Below, piece after piece: positions 33,027-43,726 of a stretch of DNA of 64,000 nucleotides. The notes under the pieces were generated by a model. That model was not told where the DNA came from. It ran no database searches and saw only the letters and a list, made by a program, of their open reading frames with translations. A program made the position numbers and the translations under genes. The stretch covers positions 124,001-188,000 of the forward strand of contig MU385779.1 in the NCBI GenBank assembly GCA_022497155.1, given 5' to 3'. The DNA is from Whalleya microplaca (Eukaryota; Ascomycota; Sordariomycetes; Xylariales; Xylariaceae). Numbering within the stretch: the stretch's first letter is position 1; the number at the start of each line of letters is the position of its first letter.

Positions 33027-34491
33027 ATGGATTCTCTACCCACGGAACTCTTGTGTCTCGTCTTGCAAGAGCTGAAGGACTTCCAAGATCTTTCTTCCGT
33101 CATCAAGGCATCGCCGTCATGTTTTCGGGCCTTTGCCGGTTCACGACGTATAATACTGTCTTCCATCTTCAAGAACATGATACTTCCGGGTGCTTTGCAT
33201 CATGCACTCGCTCTTGTTCATATCCCATCTCCGCCAGATGGAGAAAAGTTTCCCTATTTTCGAGACCTGGACTGTTTCTTGCACAGATATTTCCAGGAAG
33301 GTTCACTCGAGTTCCCAACAGAGCTGTCGATGGTTACATGTATATCCTTCAGTCGTCTCGCCGGGCAAATTTCACGATCCGTGGATGCATATTTTGACGA
33401 CGCCATGGAGTCACTTGGGATCGCCAACCAGTCATCTCCCCAGGGTTGCATGCCCTTATCGTCTATAGAACGCACGCGACTCCAAAGAGCATTCCTTCGC
33501 TTCGAGTTATACTGCCGAGTTTATCCAGAGGACTTTAGTACTCGTTGCTCATCACACGCCCCCGGTCTTACTCAATGGAGCAAATTTGTCAAGCGGATGG
33601 AGCCTTGGGAAGTCAGGGGAATTGAGCTGCATCCATCGGTACCTTTCAGCAATCGTCGACCGATACGTGGATCAACACCAGGAGCAATTCATAGAAACTG
33701 TTCTGAAGTCCCTGGGCATCCAACTTCCTTACGAATCTCACGCTCCGCTTTCTCAAACCTCGAGTATGGACGCAAGAGAAGATGCCACCGAATTCGGCAT
33801 CAACTCCCGTTTTGCAATGTTAGCCGTTGGAACATCCAAGCCATCTGAAAACTGCGAGATGGGGCACGCCGATGATTCAGGCGAGAGAATGTGCTATCTC
33901 GAAAACTTGAATCCTGTCGACCTCGGTCTATTTTCAGAATCCCGCAAGTCCGATGCAAATGGATTTATCAGCTACATGGCCTCCTTAGGCTTAGGCTTTA
34001 TGGATAAATTAATCACCGCGGATGACCATGAGCGGAAGGATCTCATACGGCGACATGCGCCTCGGGCGCGACATTTCTTACCTGAAGCGCTTGGTTATTC
34101 CGCTGGCGGCCGGCCAGCTGCTGCAACACCCGCAGGAGGCTTCACCGATGATATCAATCGTCCTAAGCTAGGTTGGTTCCGCTACAAATGTTCAGATTGG
34201 GATAGACACCTCCCTGCCAAGACGGATGGACGCTTCTCTGGAATTACGAGGTTTCCGATTCGAACAATGGGTTGTGTCTTCTGGGACGCCGGGAGGATTT
34301 GTTGTCCTGCAGTTGACGAAGCTTTTCGAGAAGCAAATGGAATGGATATGCAGGAGGTCAGAGAACTCTATAGTCGAGAATATCGGCCTACTCCAGAGGA
34401 GCGCCTTAAGGGTGTCCAAATCCCTGAGTCACAACTGGGTAGGATAATTAGGGAATATGGTTCGATCAACGATATGATCGATGATCATTAA
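33027..34491 (+). pseudogene. F-box protein gene with a single-base frameshift
   Basis: The first frame (ATG at 33027) opens with an F-box (MDSLPTELLCLVLQELKDFQ, then SSVIKASPSCFRAFAGS) of the fungal ubiquitin-ligase adaptor type. It reads well to about residue 195, PWEV, where homologues continue into a CIHRYL block. That block (SCIHRYLSAIVDRYVDQHQE) is present but one frame later and continues to the stop at 34491, ending YGSINDMIDDH. The most likely cause is one extra G in the GGGG run at 33616-33619. Corrected length would be about 487 aa. It is either a recent pseudogene or an assembly error in a homopolymer. The C-terminal part has the GCVFWDAGRI-type motif shared by this fungal F-box group. 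Confidence 0.8.
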
Positions 34492-34835
34492 ATTGTCCAA
34501 ATGCCTTCCGTTTAGGAATGGGGATTGTTTCGAGGGGAGGTCTGGGGGGGAGGAGGATGATATTGTCACGAGTGATCTTGTAAATAATCAATGACACAAC
34601 TTGCTAGCCAACAGCAGATACAGTGGAAATACTGGAACTAAGATCCTTCTGCTTATGCAAATCAACCCTGATTAAGACCTGATGAAGCGGCCTACATAAT
34701 AACGTAGCTGATTGAGCAATTTCTCAGCAATGTTACTGCAAACACTCCAGTACGACAATATGCCATCGGTGGTATTTTTTCCTCGTTGCATTAAACGGAC
34801 CTAATTCTCCAAAAATCAATGACAGTTCATAATAG
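34492..34835. other. Convergent intergenic spacer
   Basis: 3' flanks of the F-box gene (plus) and the EEP-family gene (minus). A G-rich run lies at 34546-34554. No gene. Confidence 0.5.
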
Positions 34836-36371
34836 TCATACCTCGCGCAATAGCCTATAGGTAGTTAGCATTGCCGCATGGTCCGAGGTCCACTCGTTGC
34901 TTCTTTGGTTGGGATACGGTGCTGGCTCTCCCACTACGACGCGGTCAGACGCAAGCACCTTTAAATTGCCAGCGTAGTAGATGAAGTCAATCCTATCCTG
35001 TGGCTCAGGCTTCCCTGTTGTGCCATTGTGAAAAGGATAAATAGGTGACCAGGTGATCCCAGGCGTACTGTGGGGGTCAGGGTGTGCCTCTCGGAAGGAG
35101 TCGGTGAGGCCTGCGTCGATAGGCTCCTTTGACGTTGGCCAGGGCACATTTGCGTACCCGCAATGCTTATCCTTCGCCGCATCAGTATAATCTACATGAG
35201 ACGGCGCGTTGAAATCGCCAACGAGGATTACAGGAATCTTTTTGGCACCCGCGATTTGGCCAGCCATCGCCGTGATGGTCTCTTTAATCTGCGCTGTACG
35301 ACCTGACTTGGCCTCCCGCTCCATGACTTCATCCACGGTCATCCCGTCATAGCAGAAGTCGTACGGACCATAGGGGGTATATCCGAGGTGCGTGAACCAG
35401 AAGTTGAGCTGCGAATCGCCTCCATCGAGTGCGATACGCATCCCACCCGATTTCGACGTCAATTTGTACTTCTCCACGATCGGGTACCGGCTCATCCCAG
35501 AGAAGCTGTCCCCGGTGTCCCAATAGTACCAGCCCAATGCCTCGGCCAGGCGAGTGGCATGACCTCCAGTGCTCTCCTGAAGTCCAACCACATCCGCACC
35601 GCTGTCCAGGAGAAATCGCAATTGCTTCTCGTGATAACCGCTAACTTGCGTGCCTCCCATCCAAAGATTGAATGTCAAGACCTTCAACTTCTGCAGAGCG
35701 GCACCGGACTTCTGGACTGGAATTGATATTTCTAAGTTAGTTGTAGATTTGTCCGCGCCGGTCGCTTCTACTGTAACTGGGGATGGCCCAATGATGTCGG
35801 GCGTTCCGGAGAGTGTGCCATTGGAGTCGACGTTGACCCAGGCGGCACCATCCACTTTAGTGAAATTGACAGTTGAATTTCCGCCCCCAATCGCCAGCCC
35901 CCCAATTGCAGCCTGATATTCCTCGCCTTCGCGTGCGCTATGCAGCGTAATATTGTGGACGGGGAACGCAACTCCACCGGGCGTACTCGTGAGCCTCACC
36001 TCAATTGGCTCCGCTAGCCATTGGTAGGCATCGTCAGCTAGGAAGTAAGCGGTATAGACTCCGTCGAGAAGAGAGTTGGTTGATAATTGAACGGTACCCT
36101 CTCTGCCCGTGGCATATTTCCAGACAAGGGATGACTCTGCTTTCCTTCCGTCGACGGGACCGCCGCGGGAGGAGTGCCACAAGCCTACCCAGTTAGTCGA
36201 GTTTGCATCGGTTGTTGAGTACTTGAAAGTGAACGGTTGATCACTTTCCACCACAGAGAGGGAGCCAGAAAAATTTTCAGCGATGTCTTTTGTTGTATGT
36301 ATTTCTGACACTGCTGTCGTACTGAGTGCGAGGAGGAAAGCAGCTAATACCGCCGGTGCTGAGAATTGCAT
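34836..36371 (-). CDS. Secreted endonuclease/exonuclease/phosphatase-family protein (511 aa)
   Basis: Start chosen at ATG 36371, which places a clean signal peptide (MQFSAPAVLAAFLLALSTTA) at the N-terminus; the frame extends 30 codons upstream but that part would bury the signal. Residues ~25-130 form a beta-rich domain, ~133-215 an Ig-like (putative He_PIG) domain ending LSGTPDIIGPSPVTVEA. Residues ~228-505 are the EEP catalytic domain: Asn235 (LTFNLW), Glu266 (GLQES), His328 (FTHLGYTP), Asp386/Asn388 (GDFNAPS), RIDFIYY, and Asp497/His498 (SDHAAM). All metal and catalytic residues are present. Substrate is undetermined: nucleic acid, phosphoester or sphingolipid-type substrates are all possible in this superfamily. 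No intron. Extracellular location is inferred. Confidence 0.88.
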   Translation of the reverse strand: MQFSAPAVLAAFLLALSTTAVSEIHTTKDIAENFSGSLSVVESDQPFTFKYSTTDANSTNWVGLWHSSRGGPVDGRKAESSLVWKYATGREGTVQLSTNSLLDGVYTAYFLADDAYQWLAEPIEVRLTSTPGGVAFPVHNITLHSAREGEEYQAAIGGLAIGGGNSTVNFTKVDGAAWVNVDSNGTLSGTPDIIGPSPVTVEATGADKSTTNLEISIPVQKSGAALQKLKVLTFNLWMGGTQVSGYHEKQLRFLLDSGADVVGLQESTGGHATRLAEALGWYYWDTGDSFSGMSRYPIVEKYKLTSKSGGMRIALDGGDSQLNFWFTHLGYTPYGPYDFCYDGMTVDEVMEREAKSGRTAQIKETITAMAGQIAGAKKIPVILVGDFNAPSHVDYTDAAKDKHCGYANVPWPTSKEPIDAGLTDSFREAHPDPHSTPGITWSPIYPFHNGTTGKPEPQDRIDFIYYAGNLKVLASDRVVVGEPAPYPNQRSNEWTSDHAAMLTTYRLLREV

Positions 36372-37510
36372 AATCAACCGACTATACCTGCTTCTCAACA
36401 GAAAATATGATAGTAGAAAGCAAATGTTATTGTGGTTATGAGTCCTTAATGACGAAAACACGTCGAGAAGACGATTTATAACATGTGCCGTTGTTCAAAA
36501 TCAGATTTCGTCTGTGAGGCAGTGCAATATCTAGGACGTAATGACAACTATCAGTCTGAACTCAGCCAGCCTCACTACTGAGATCGTCATCGCTCACCGA
36601 CCATAACAGGAAAGTCCCATTTGGTGTCCAATTTGGAGATTTCGCGAGTTAAAACGGTCATATAGGTAATGCAATTGGCAATCTCTGCCTGCACGACATA
36701 TAGCTGAAAAACGATTCTGGATAAGTTGCCCTTTGTGGTTAATTTCACATGATGAACAGTATTTAATCTACACTTGAAGAAAACAGACACCCTACTGTGT
36801 AATTGTGGCTGCTAATCTCGATCCAGATCTGGTAGCAACCTCGTCTCCTATTGGCAGAATTGAAATCGTTGATCTGACAGGATTACTCTGTTCTCTACAA
36901 AAGAGCATAGCCTATAACCAAACAAGCATACATATGAGTCTTCACAATTAATCAGAATGATCATCGATTTGGAGTTGCGTCAGGTCTGCTGCATGTTCTT
37001 CTCAAAGCTAGAATAAGATATACTAATTCTGCGTCTACTGGGTCGACTTGGGTCACGGGGTGCCTATCAACTACTTAGATATATATGAAAAATTAAACTA
37101 TCAAAGAGATTTGCACACTATATTACGGTGGTAACTTCAGCTAAATAAATATTATGATAGGGGTTGTAAAAATAGAGCCCCTAATATTTTTAATGAACCC
37201 GAAGGTTCTGATAATCTGTCTATTAGTGATTTGTACCAAGCCAATAAAAGAAAGTCTAAGTTTCTTTCTCGTTAGGCGATTGCAAACTTTTCAAGCTGAT
37301 GAAGGTTTAGAAATGCCTAAGACTTAAAAGTTGATCGAATACTTGAACAGATATCCAAATATGGAGCAGTGATTCCGCCTTAACGACTTATAAATAATTG
37401 AGTCATTCGAGAGTAGGCATCGGATCAATTGATTGACGAGTTAGTATATCATGAACTGACGTATAATTTATACGGATATGTGTTTATGTCACCTCCTAAC
37501 TAGTAGTTCG
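36372..37510. other. Intergenic region
   Basis: No gene supported. AT-rich in 36900-37400. The last bases flank the 3' end of the 2OG oxygenase gene. Confidence 0.5.
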
Positions 37511-38644
37511 TTATACTGCAAGGGCCTTCCCACCTTTGCTCTGCGCGGCCGGCCCCTCCCTCGACAACGCCATCAACTTTTTCACCTCCCACTCCCAGGC
37601 CGTCAAGTTGCTGTCCTCCGTGTCCTCGGCCTCTCCGCCTACCATGCTCCTCATACTTGCGTTGCGTTCCGGTCGGACGAGGAGCGCTAGGCTATACCGG
37701 TTGACGTATCGCTGTTGCCCCGGTGCATACCTGATGCGGTGTACGTTGCTACGTAATATCCCGCTGGTCCACTGTACCATCGCGTCGCCGAGGTTAACGA
37801 TCAGGCAACCCGGCTGCGGACGAACCCAGCGCCATGCGCTTTCATCCGATGGGGATCCGCCGGGGGCCAGGACCTGCAGGCCACCAAGGACATTCGCCAG
37901 GAGCGTGATAGTGCCGAAGTCGGTGTGATGGATCATGCTAGTCTGGAGGTCATCCTCTGGTTCGGTAAATGCGAACGCCTTGATGACTCTGATGACAGTT
38001 CCGGAGGGCTTATCCGGCGGCTGCATAGATGTGAAGGAGTCCGGCGGTAGGGAGAGCTGGGATGCCAGGGTGGAACTGATCATGGCTACTATGTCTTGGC
38101 CGTGGTTGAGGAACGACTTTAAGAGCGAGAGGTTGCCTCGTACGAGATCTGGTAGCGGCTGGAGCGGAGTATTTCCCATAAGGGCGTCCTGGCCTATGTT
38201 AAACCATTCAAAGCGGTCTGGCCCACCCGTCTCAGTTTTGGCAGAGCCACGAGGCTTAAAGCTGGCCAAAGAGTGAGAAGGAGGAGAAGCTCTGAATAGG
38301 CAGAAGAGAGGGATAAGGAGAGAGAAATATAGATATAATGGCACTTACCCTAAAAAGCTTCTTGGGATGTCATGCAGATACTGCTGCTTAATGTCGTCGG
38401 ACATGTTCATCATATTCTTACCCACATCGAATAGCTGGTCAACTTCATCCATCATGATCTCACCTAGCTGATCCCCACGCAGGTCAAGCAGAAAAAAGCC
38501 GAGCTCTTGGCATGCGTCCAGCACACGCTGAGCAGTATCTATATCGCCCGAACGCAAGTTTGCCAGCGAAATGGTGGACATAGGCATTACGGGTACATCG
38601 TCGGGAAAGGTGGGAAGGTCTCTAAAGAGCTTCTCGGAAGCCAT
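37511..38644 (-). CDS. 2-oxoglutarate/Fe(II)-dependent oxygenase (348 aa)
   Basis: Two exons, 38644-38349 and 38261-37511, across an 87-bp intron (GTAAGT...GGCCAG), in phase. It has the isopenicillin-N-synthase-like layout: an N-terminal DIOX_N region (residues ~20-105: DTAQRVLDACQELGFFLLDL) and a C-terminal jelly-roll with the iron ligands His211 and Asp213 (HHTDFGTITLL) and His273 (RSNVHRIRYAPG), and the 2OG-binding RYS (287-289). All catalytic residues are intact. Members hydroxylate or desaturate small molecules or act in secondary metabolism; the substrate cannot be told from sequence. A P450 lies 2.5 kb away on the other strand, but no backbone enzyme is nearby. Confidence 0.9.
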
Positions 38645-39335
38645 AGTGGTGATTATCAGAGGGGCTTGTACAATCCTCTGTTGCTGAGATGATACAGTCT
38701 GGAGCCTTTTCACATCGAAGGGGGGCGCGCTGCCAGGAAATGTCTCTGTAATTTCGGTCAAGATAGGTAACAGAACTCTACTTTTGTAACGAGTAAATGT
38801 AGTTATGTTTTCACGGCATAGAAAGAGTAATGCCGGAGTCGAAAGGATCAACGGCACCAACATATTACCTAGTCAATGGTAGCAGACAGGAATGGATCTC
38901 GGCAACTGTGCGGTGGCACAGCCACCATCTGTGCCGCAAGCGGCCGCAAGCTGACTTTGATAATAAGACGCCAGGCCTACAACTGATGCCTCTTAGTCAA
39001 CATGAACCTGAATATGGCTTTAAGCATGAAGTTGTAAAAAAAAAATTTTTTTTTTGATAGATCCTGCAGCCTCTAAACTCATGACTTACTTCAACAATGA
39101 CGAGAATAACATACATGCTCAAGTTGATGAACCACAACTGTTTCCAAATAAGAATTTGCACAGGGCTGCCCTCAAATCATTGAAATCAAGCATTGGCAAC
39201 CAACAAATTTTGGCCTAATGTAATGGGTTGTCACATTCAATACGGCACTGTGGCGCAATAAGCCAAGTTACAAGCATCCTAGCTCATCTATTGCTTTCCA
39301 GTGATCCATGATCCATGATAAGTACATCTACGCAT
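38645..39335. other. Intergenic region
   Basis: No gene supported. An A10/T10 run (39036-39055 region) forms a perfect poly-A/poly-T junction. Confidence 0.5.
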
Positions 39336-40191
39336 CTAGGAAATTGCCGGCGTCTCGTTCTTTAGCGATAGCACCTTTTCTCTCAGTAGGGAACGACTTT
39401 TCGGGCACCAAGGCCTTATACCATAGTCCTCGAGGTATTCGGCATCTTCGTCAAGATTCTTTAGGTCCTCAGCAATGTCCCATGAATGGCCAGAGTTCAG
39501 ACGGCGTTCAATGAGACTCATAAGAAGTTCATCGGCCGGCTTGTCAGAGGGCCGGTCGCCAAAACCACAGCTATGGGAATCATCACCCAGACCAGCATAG
39601 GAAGACTCTGTCAATTTGATAATAAGCTCATAAGCGAGTTTCAGACTGTCCGGCTGCCCCATGTTGGCTAGCTGATCAATTTCGTGGATTAGAGGAACCA
39701 TCGCTCCGCTAATATCGTCAGAAGTAACGCCGCTTCTTTCCGCGTTACAAACTTTCTCTGCCAACCTGCGATGGGCCTTTGCGATTCTGCTTGAAATCGT
39801 CTCAGCTATCGCTTTAACGTTTTTGGGACGAGCATCAAGTAGTGTCCTGATAGAGGCGGGAGCGTCTCCAATTTCATAGGTTAGTGAAATCTTCACAAAC
39901 TCTACTCCTTCGTTACCTAGGTATTGTTCACTCACTGGATACAAGGTCTGAACGTTCTATAAACTCTAGGACCATCGCTAATTGCTGCTTGAGCAGATCA
40001 TTTTGTTGTAGCACACCCTCTATCGTTTGAGGAGGATCAGAGTTCTCGATGGGTTGAGTTGGTTGAAGGGCACTATTCGATGGTGGTGGAGATCCATGGT
40101 TAAGAGGTCGTTGTACCTTTCGAGGAGGCCCACTCGCGTAGTCGTCTACCAATCCAGGCTCTGTTGGGTTCGAGCGCTTATAAGAGTCCAT
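39336..40191 (-). CDS. Hypothetical fungal protein (261 aa)
   Basis: Two exons, 40191-39936 and 39865-39336, joined across a 70-bp intron (GTGAGT donor, CTAAC branch, TTGGAG acceptor) that is the only choice I found keeping both frames. Residues 1-50 are basic and Pro-rich (MDSYKRSNPTEPGLVDDYAS...). A helical segment follows, likely coiled coil (VLQQNDLLKQQLAMVLEFIE). The C-terminal 170 residues are helical, with no recognisable catalytic motif. I do not recognise the family. The unusual acceptor leaves a chance that the intron is slightly different. Confidence 0.6.
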
Positions 40192-40838
40192 ACTTATAAA
40201 AAAGCGTAACAATACTTCTTCAGTAGTCTCGCGGTGAGGAGCCTAGGATATTTGCCATTTAAGATTCTGGAAGAGAGAAAAATAGGAAAATAAAACACAA
40301 ACCTTGTGACCTTAGTGGCTAGTGATCCGGTGGCTTGTTAACACCCCGTATTTGTTTCTATATATAGATCGTCCTTTAGACTAGTATTTTCAACTAATAT
40401 GTAAAGGTCGCTTACGATCTTTCTTATATTGAATTTAAGCGTGGTTTGGATCTAGTGTACCGTGCGATTCAAAATTACATCCATGGGTGAAGACCAGGGA
40501 TCTTGTATGTAGGTATCTGGAGAACTTTGAGCATTACAGAGGCTTCGGCTCCTACAAAATCTCGAAATAGTTACCAACCAAGGCTTATCAAGGGCAATGG
40601 ATTTAGGATTGATGGGAGTACCTGACTAAACAATGCATTTCAATTGGTTGATTATCTGACTTGACTTAACTTGATGCATTTGTAGTCAATGATGACCATG
40701 CTTACCTCCCTATCTCCCCGCCATTTCAGCTCGGCTTGGCATCAACTACCTCTATAAGCATCACTAACTTTATTGAGATACGACTGAATCCCCCCACTAC
40801 GGGGGCTCCATATGGCCATCACCTATGCATAGACATAT
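40192..40838. other. Intergenic region between divergent genes
   Basis: Contains a CTTGACTT/ACTTGA motif cluster at 40658-40674 similar to that at 7313-7409, and a TATATAT element near 40357. No gene. Confidence 0.5.
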
Positions 40839-42657
40839 ATGAGGAGCTTCGCCTCTCTTCAACTTTACCTTTCACTTAATGAGCCGTTGTACTCGTTATC
40901 TAGTTCCATGGGTACTATCAAGCTTACCACGATGCCTTCCAACCTCTTGACAACAAACGTGACTTGGAGCTCTGCGATCAATGCTAACTCAATTTCGAGC
41001 CTGACAACTGCTCATTCTGTATTGGCCGTTGTGCTTGGTAGCATCATAGCGACTTACGTGTTTTTTGGAGCCCTGCTACGTCTCACACAAGATGCAAAGG
41101 AACCAGCATTGGTGTCCACTTCAATTCCCTTCCTTAGTCCCATACTTGGGATGGCACGGTGGAACATGGGGTTCTACCTTCACATGAGGTATGATAACCA
41201 AGATGCTTTTGAACCTTGACATGAGACTCACATGATTTTATCAGGGACAAGTACCCTAGCCTACCAATATACACGCTACGACTTCCAGGAGTCCGTCTCT
41301 ATATAGTCAATTCTACCAATCTCATTCCAGTAATTCAACGACAATGGCGCACTCTCCTATTTCCACCAGTCACCGTCAGGGCGTCCGAAGCTGCCATGGG
41401 AGGTAGTAAAGAGGCCATTGATATCATGTGTCAAGATATGGTAACCGAGAAAGGCTTCCTGCCTGGTCTCATAAAGGTCGTACATCCTAGTTTGGCAGCC
41501 GGTCCTACCCTCCACGAGCTAAACGGAAAGGCCGTCGAAGCAATAACACGTTCCTTTGACAAGCTGGTTTCAAGCGGCGTGACAAAGGTCAAGATGTTCG
41601 ATTGGGTTCGCCGGGAGCTCTTACTCGCCACTACCAATGGTGTGTATGGAACTTATAACCCTTTACGTGACCCCCAGAACAGAGAGGCTTGGCAGTAAAC
41701 ATCCCGACCTTCTTTCTTACCTTCGGCGTAACTGATCATAATAGTAAATTTCACCCAACAATCATGTTTCTAATGCTCGACCTCCTACCACATTGGGTTT
41801 TCAGATCGGGTATCCAGGGACGCGAGCATCTGGCCAACTCCTTCGCTCAATATCAGTCCGAAGGAAAATTCAACACAGGGTCGACGTTTATACAACGCTG
41901 GCAAAAGCATTTCACCAGCCGGGGCATTCCCGAGCGAGATATTGGCAGATTTCACGTAGGTGGCATGTTTGCTCTTGTTGCTAACACTATTCCTACTGCC
42001 TTCTGGGCCATCTACCGTATTCTGTCCGACCCTTCCGTCCTTGAGGATTGTCGGGAGGAAGTATCCCATGCTGTTGAAGAGAACAACGGTGTCTGCACCA
42101 TAAACTCTAAGTACATCAAAAACTCATGTCCCACTTTAATCTCTACCTTTCAAGAAGTTTTACGCTTCCACGGTATGGGAAACTCAGTGCGAGTTGCTGC
42201 TGAAGATCATATACTTGATGGAAAATACCTCATTAAAAAGGGGGGTATGATCATGATTCCTAGCAGAGTCCAGCACCGGATCCGGGACGTTTGGGGTCCC
42301 GACGTTGACGTCTTTAAACATCGACGTTTCATAAGAAAACCCGGTGTTGAGCGTCCAAATCCCGTGGCCTTCCGTGGATTTGGAGGCGGCACGACGCTCT
42401 GTCCAGGTCGACACTTCGCCACCAACGAAATCTTGCTCTTCGCTGCTATGCTGCTGCTGCGGTTTGATGTCTACCCTGTCGGTGGGCGCTGGATCACCCC
42501 GACAGTAGAGAATTCGTCTCAGGCAGAAGCTATGGAGCAGCCGGACAATGACCTGGATATCGAACTTCACCCACGTCCTGGGGCTGATAAGATCTGGCGC
42601 GTCTCGTTTGGCAGCAACGAAGAGGCGGCTCTGGTTGCTGAGGACATCCAACAGTAA
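40839..42657 (+). CDS. Cytochrome P450 monooxygenase (about 570 aa)
   Basis: Three exons, 40839-41188, 41245-41694 and 41745-42657, all phases consistent; intron 1 GTATGA...TCAG, intron 2 GTAAAC...AATAG (the second removes a TAA). Product is 570 aa from ATG 40839, or 547 aa if the in-frame ATG at 40908 is used. A hydrophobic anchor lies about residues 58-82 (VLAVVLGSIIATYVFFGALL). The K-helix ExxR is seen as QEVLRFHG and the heme-binding loop as FRGFGGGTTLCPGRHFATNE with the thiolate Cys. The CPGR-type motif is typical of fungal P450s related to CYP7/CYP8 oxysterol hydroxylases. No truncation seen; an ER-membrane monooxygenase is inferred. Substrate unknown. Confidence 0.88.
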
Positions 42658-43217
42658 TTAATCGAAGTCACCTGAAATATTGCTGTCGCATTTATGATAT
42701 GGTTCTAATATTTTCAAAAGCCCTACTTATACGTGACTTTCAGCGATAAACTGAACAGACGCTGGAACATGGCCAACGATCTTGTAGAAGAGAAGATATT
42801 ATACGAAGACTAGACGTGAGAATTACTTTACGTATATTGAAATGCCAAAGCATTCTGCTGGGTTGAAACTTGTCATTTTATTCTCCATGGAGAAAACTGA
42901 GATCATTTCGAGGCGTATGATGTATATCTATTGAGTAAGGAATGTTATAGACCGAAAGCTAATTCGCTAGGAGCTCGAAATCTTTGATGTAGGTTATCGG
43001 TTAATAATATCTATAAATGCAAATAATATGAATTAGATGTAAGTCTTTGATGCAACACTATGGCGAAATCCTTGAGAAGTGCAGAGGGCTAATAGTGAAG
43101 AATACATTAAATGGCTAATCGTAATGTTCGTGCGATGTACCATGGAGCGTGAGTTGTTATGTTTGATGAGATACCTAGATTGCCTTTCCCTTATTGATTT
43201 GAAATAAAAACAATAAC

Positions 43218-43309
<92 letters not shown>

Positions 43310-43726
43310 ACTTCGCGTATGGACGATCAAGGTGTGCATGTGGCTAAAAGATGTACGCCTGCAGAATGACAGGAAGTCTAAAGTATCACGATGCTTGGAA
43401 TAATGGTCTGTACGGTAATGAAACATGTCTGCAGAGACGAAATATCATCATGAATTTTCGAGTGTCCAAAGGTCTCACACTGTTGCATTCCATATGCTGT
43501 ATCTATCGTTTCAATGTTAAAGAATTTGGATTCTTGCTAAGTTATAAAATCTACTATGAATCGATCACATATCGACCAAAGCATAATATGGCATCGCATT
43601 TCAAATTTAGAGTTGAGCCATCTATATCCATACAGTTCTTATCTCACTCCAAATAGGGGAGGCTGTTCGGCGTAGACTCTCCAGTCATGATCGTCCGCCT
43701 CCATGAAAAGCAGGCCAAAGCCATGA
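42658..43726. other. Intergenic region with dinucleotide repeat
   Basis: Contains the (TG)n tract at 43223-43307. Otherwise AT-rich. An open frame of 101 codons (43351-43656) lacks protein character. Confidence 0.5.
43223..43307 (+). repeat. (TG)n microsatellite, about 42 copies
   Basis: 85 bp of uninterrupted TG/GT dinucleotide repeats, preceded by ATATA. Long enough for strong length variation and possibly Z-DNA. Confidence 0.97.

Noticed and set aside
37511..42657. Secondary-metabolite gene cluster (2OG oxygenase plus P450)
   Set aside because: Only two tailoring-type enzymes, separated by a hypothetical gene, and no backbone synthase, transporter or regulator in the window.
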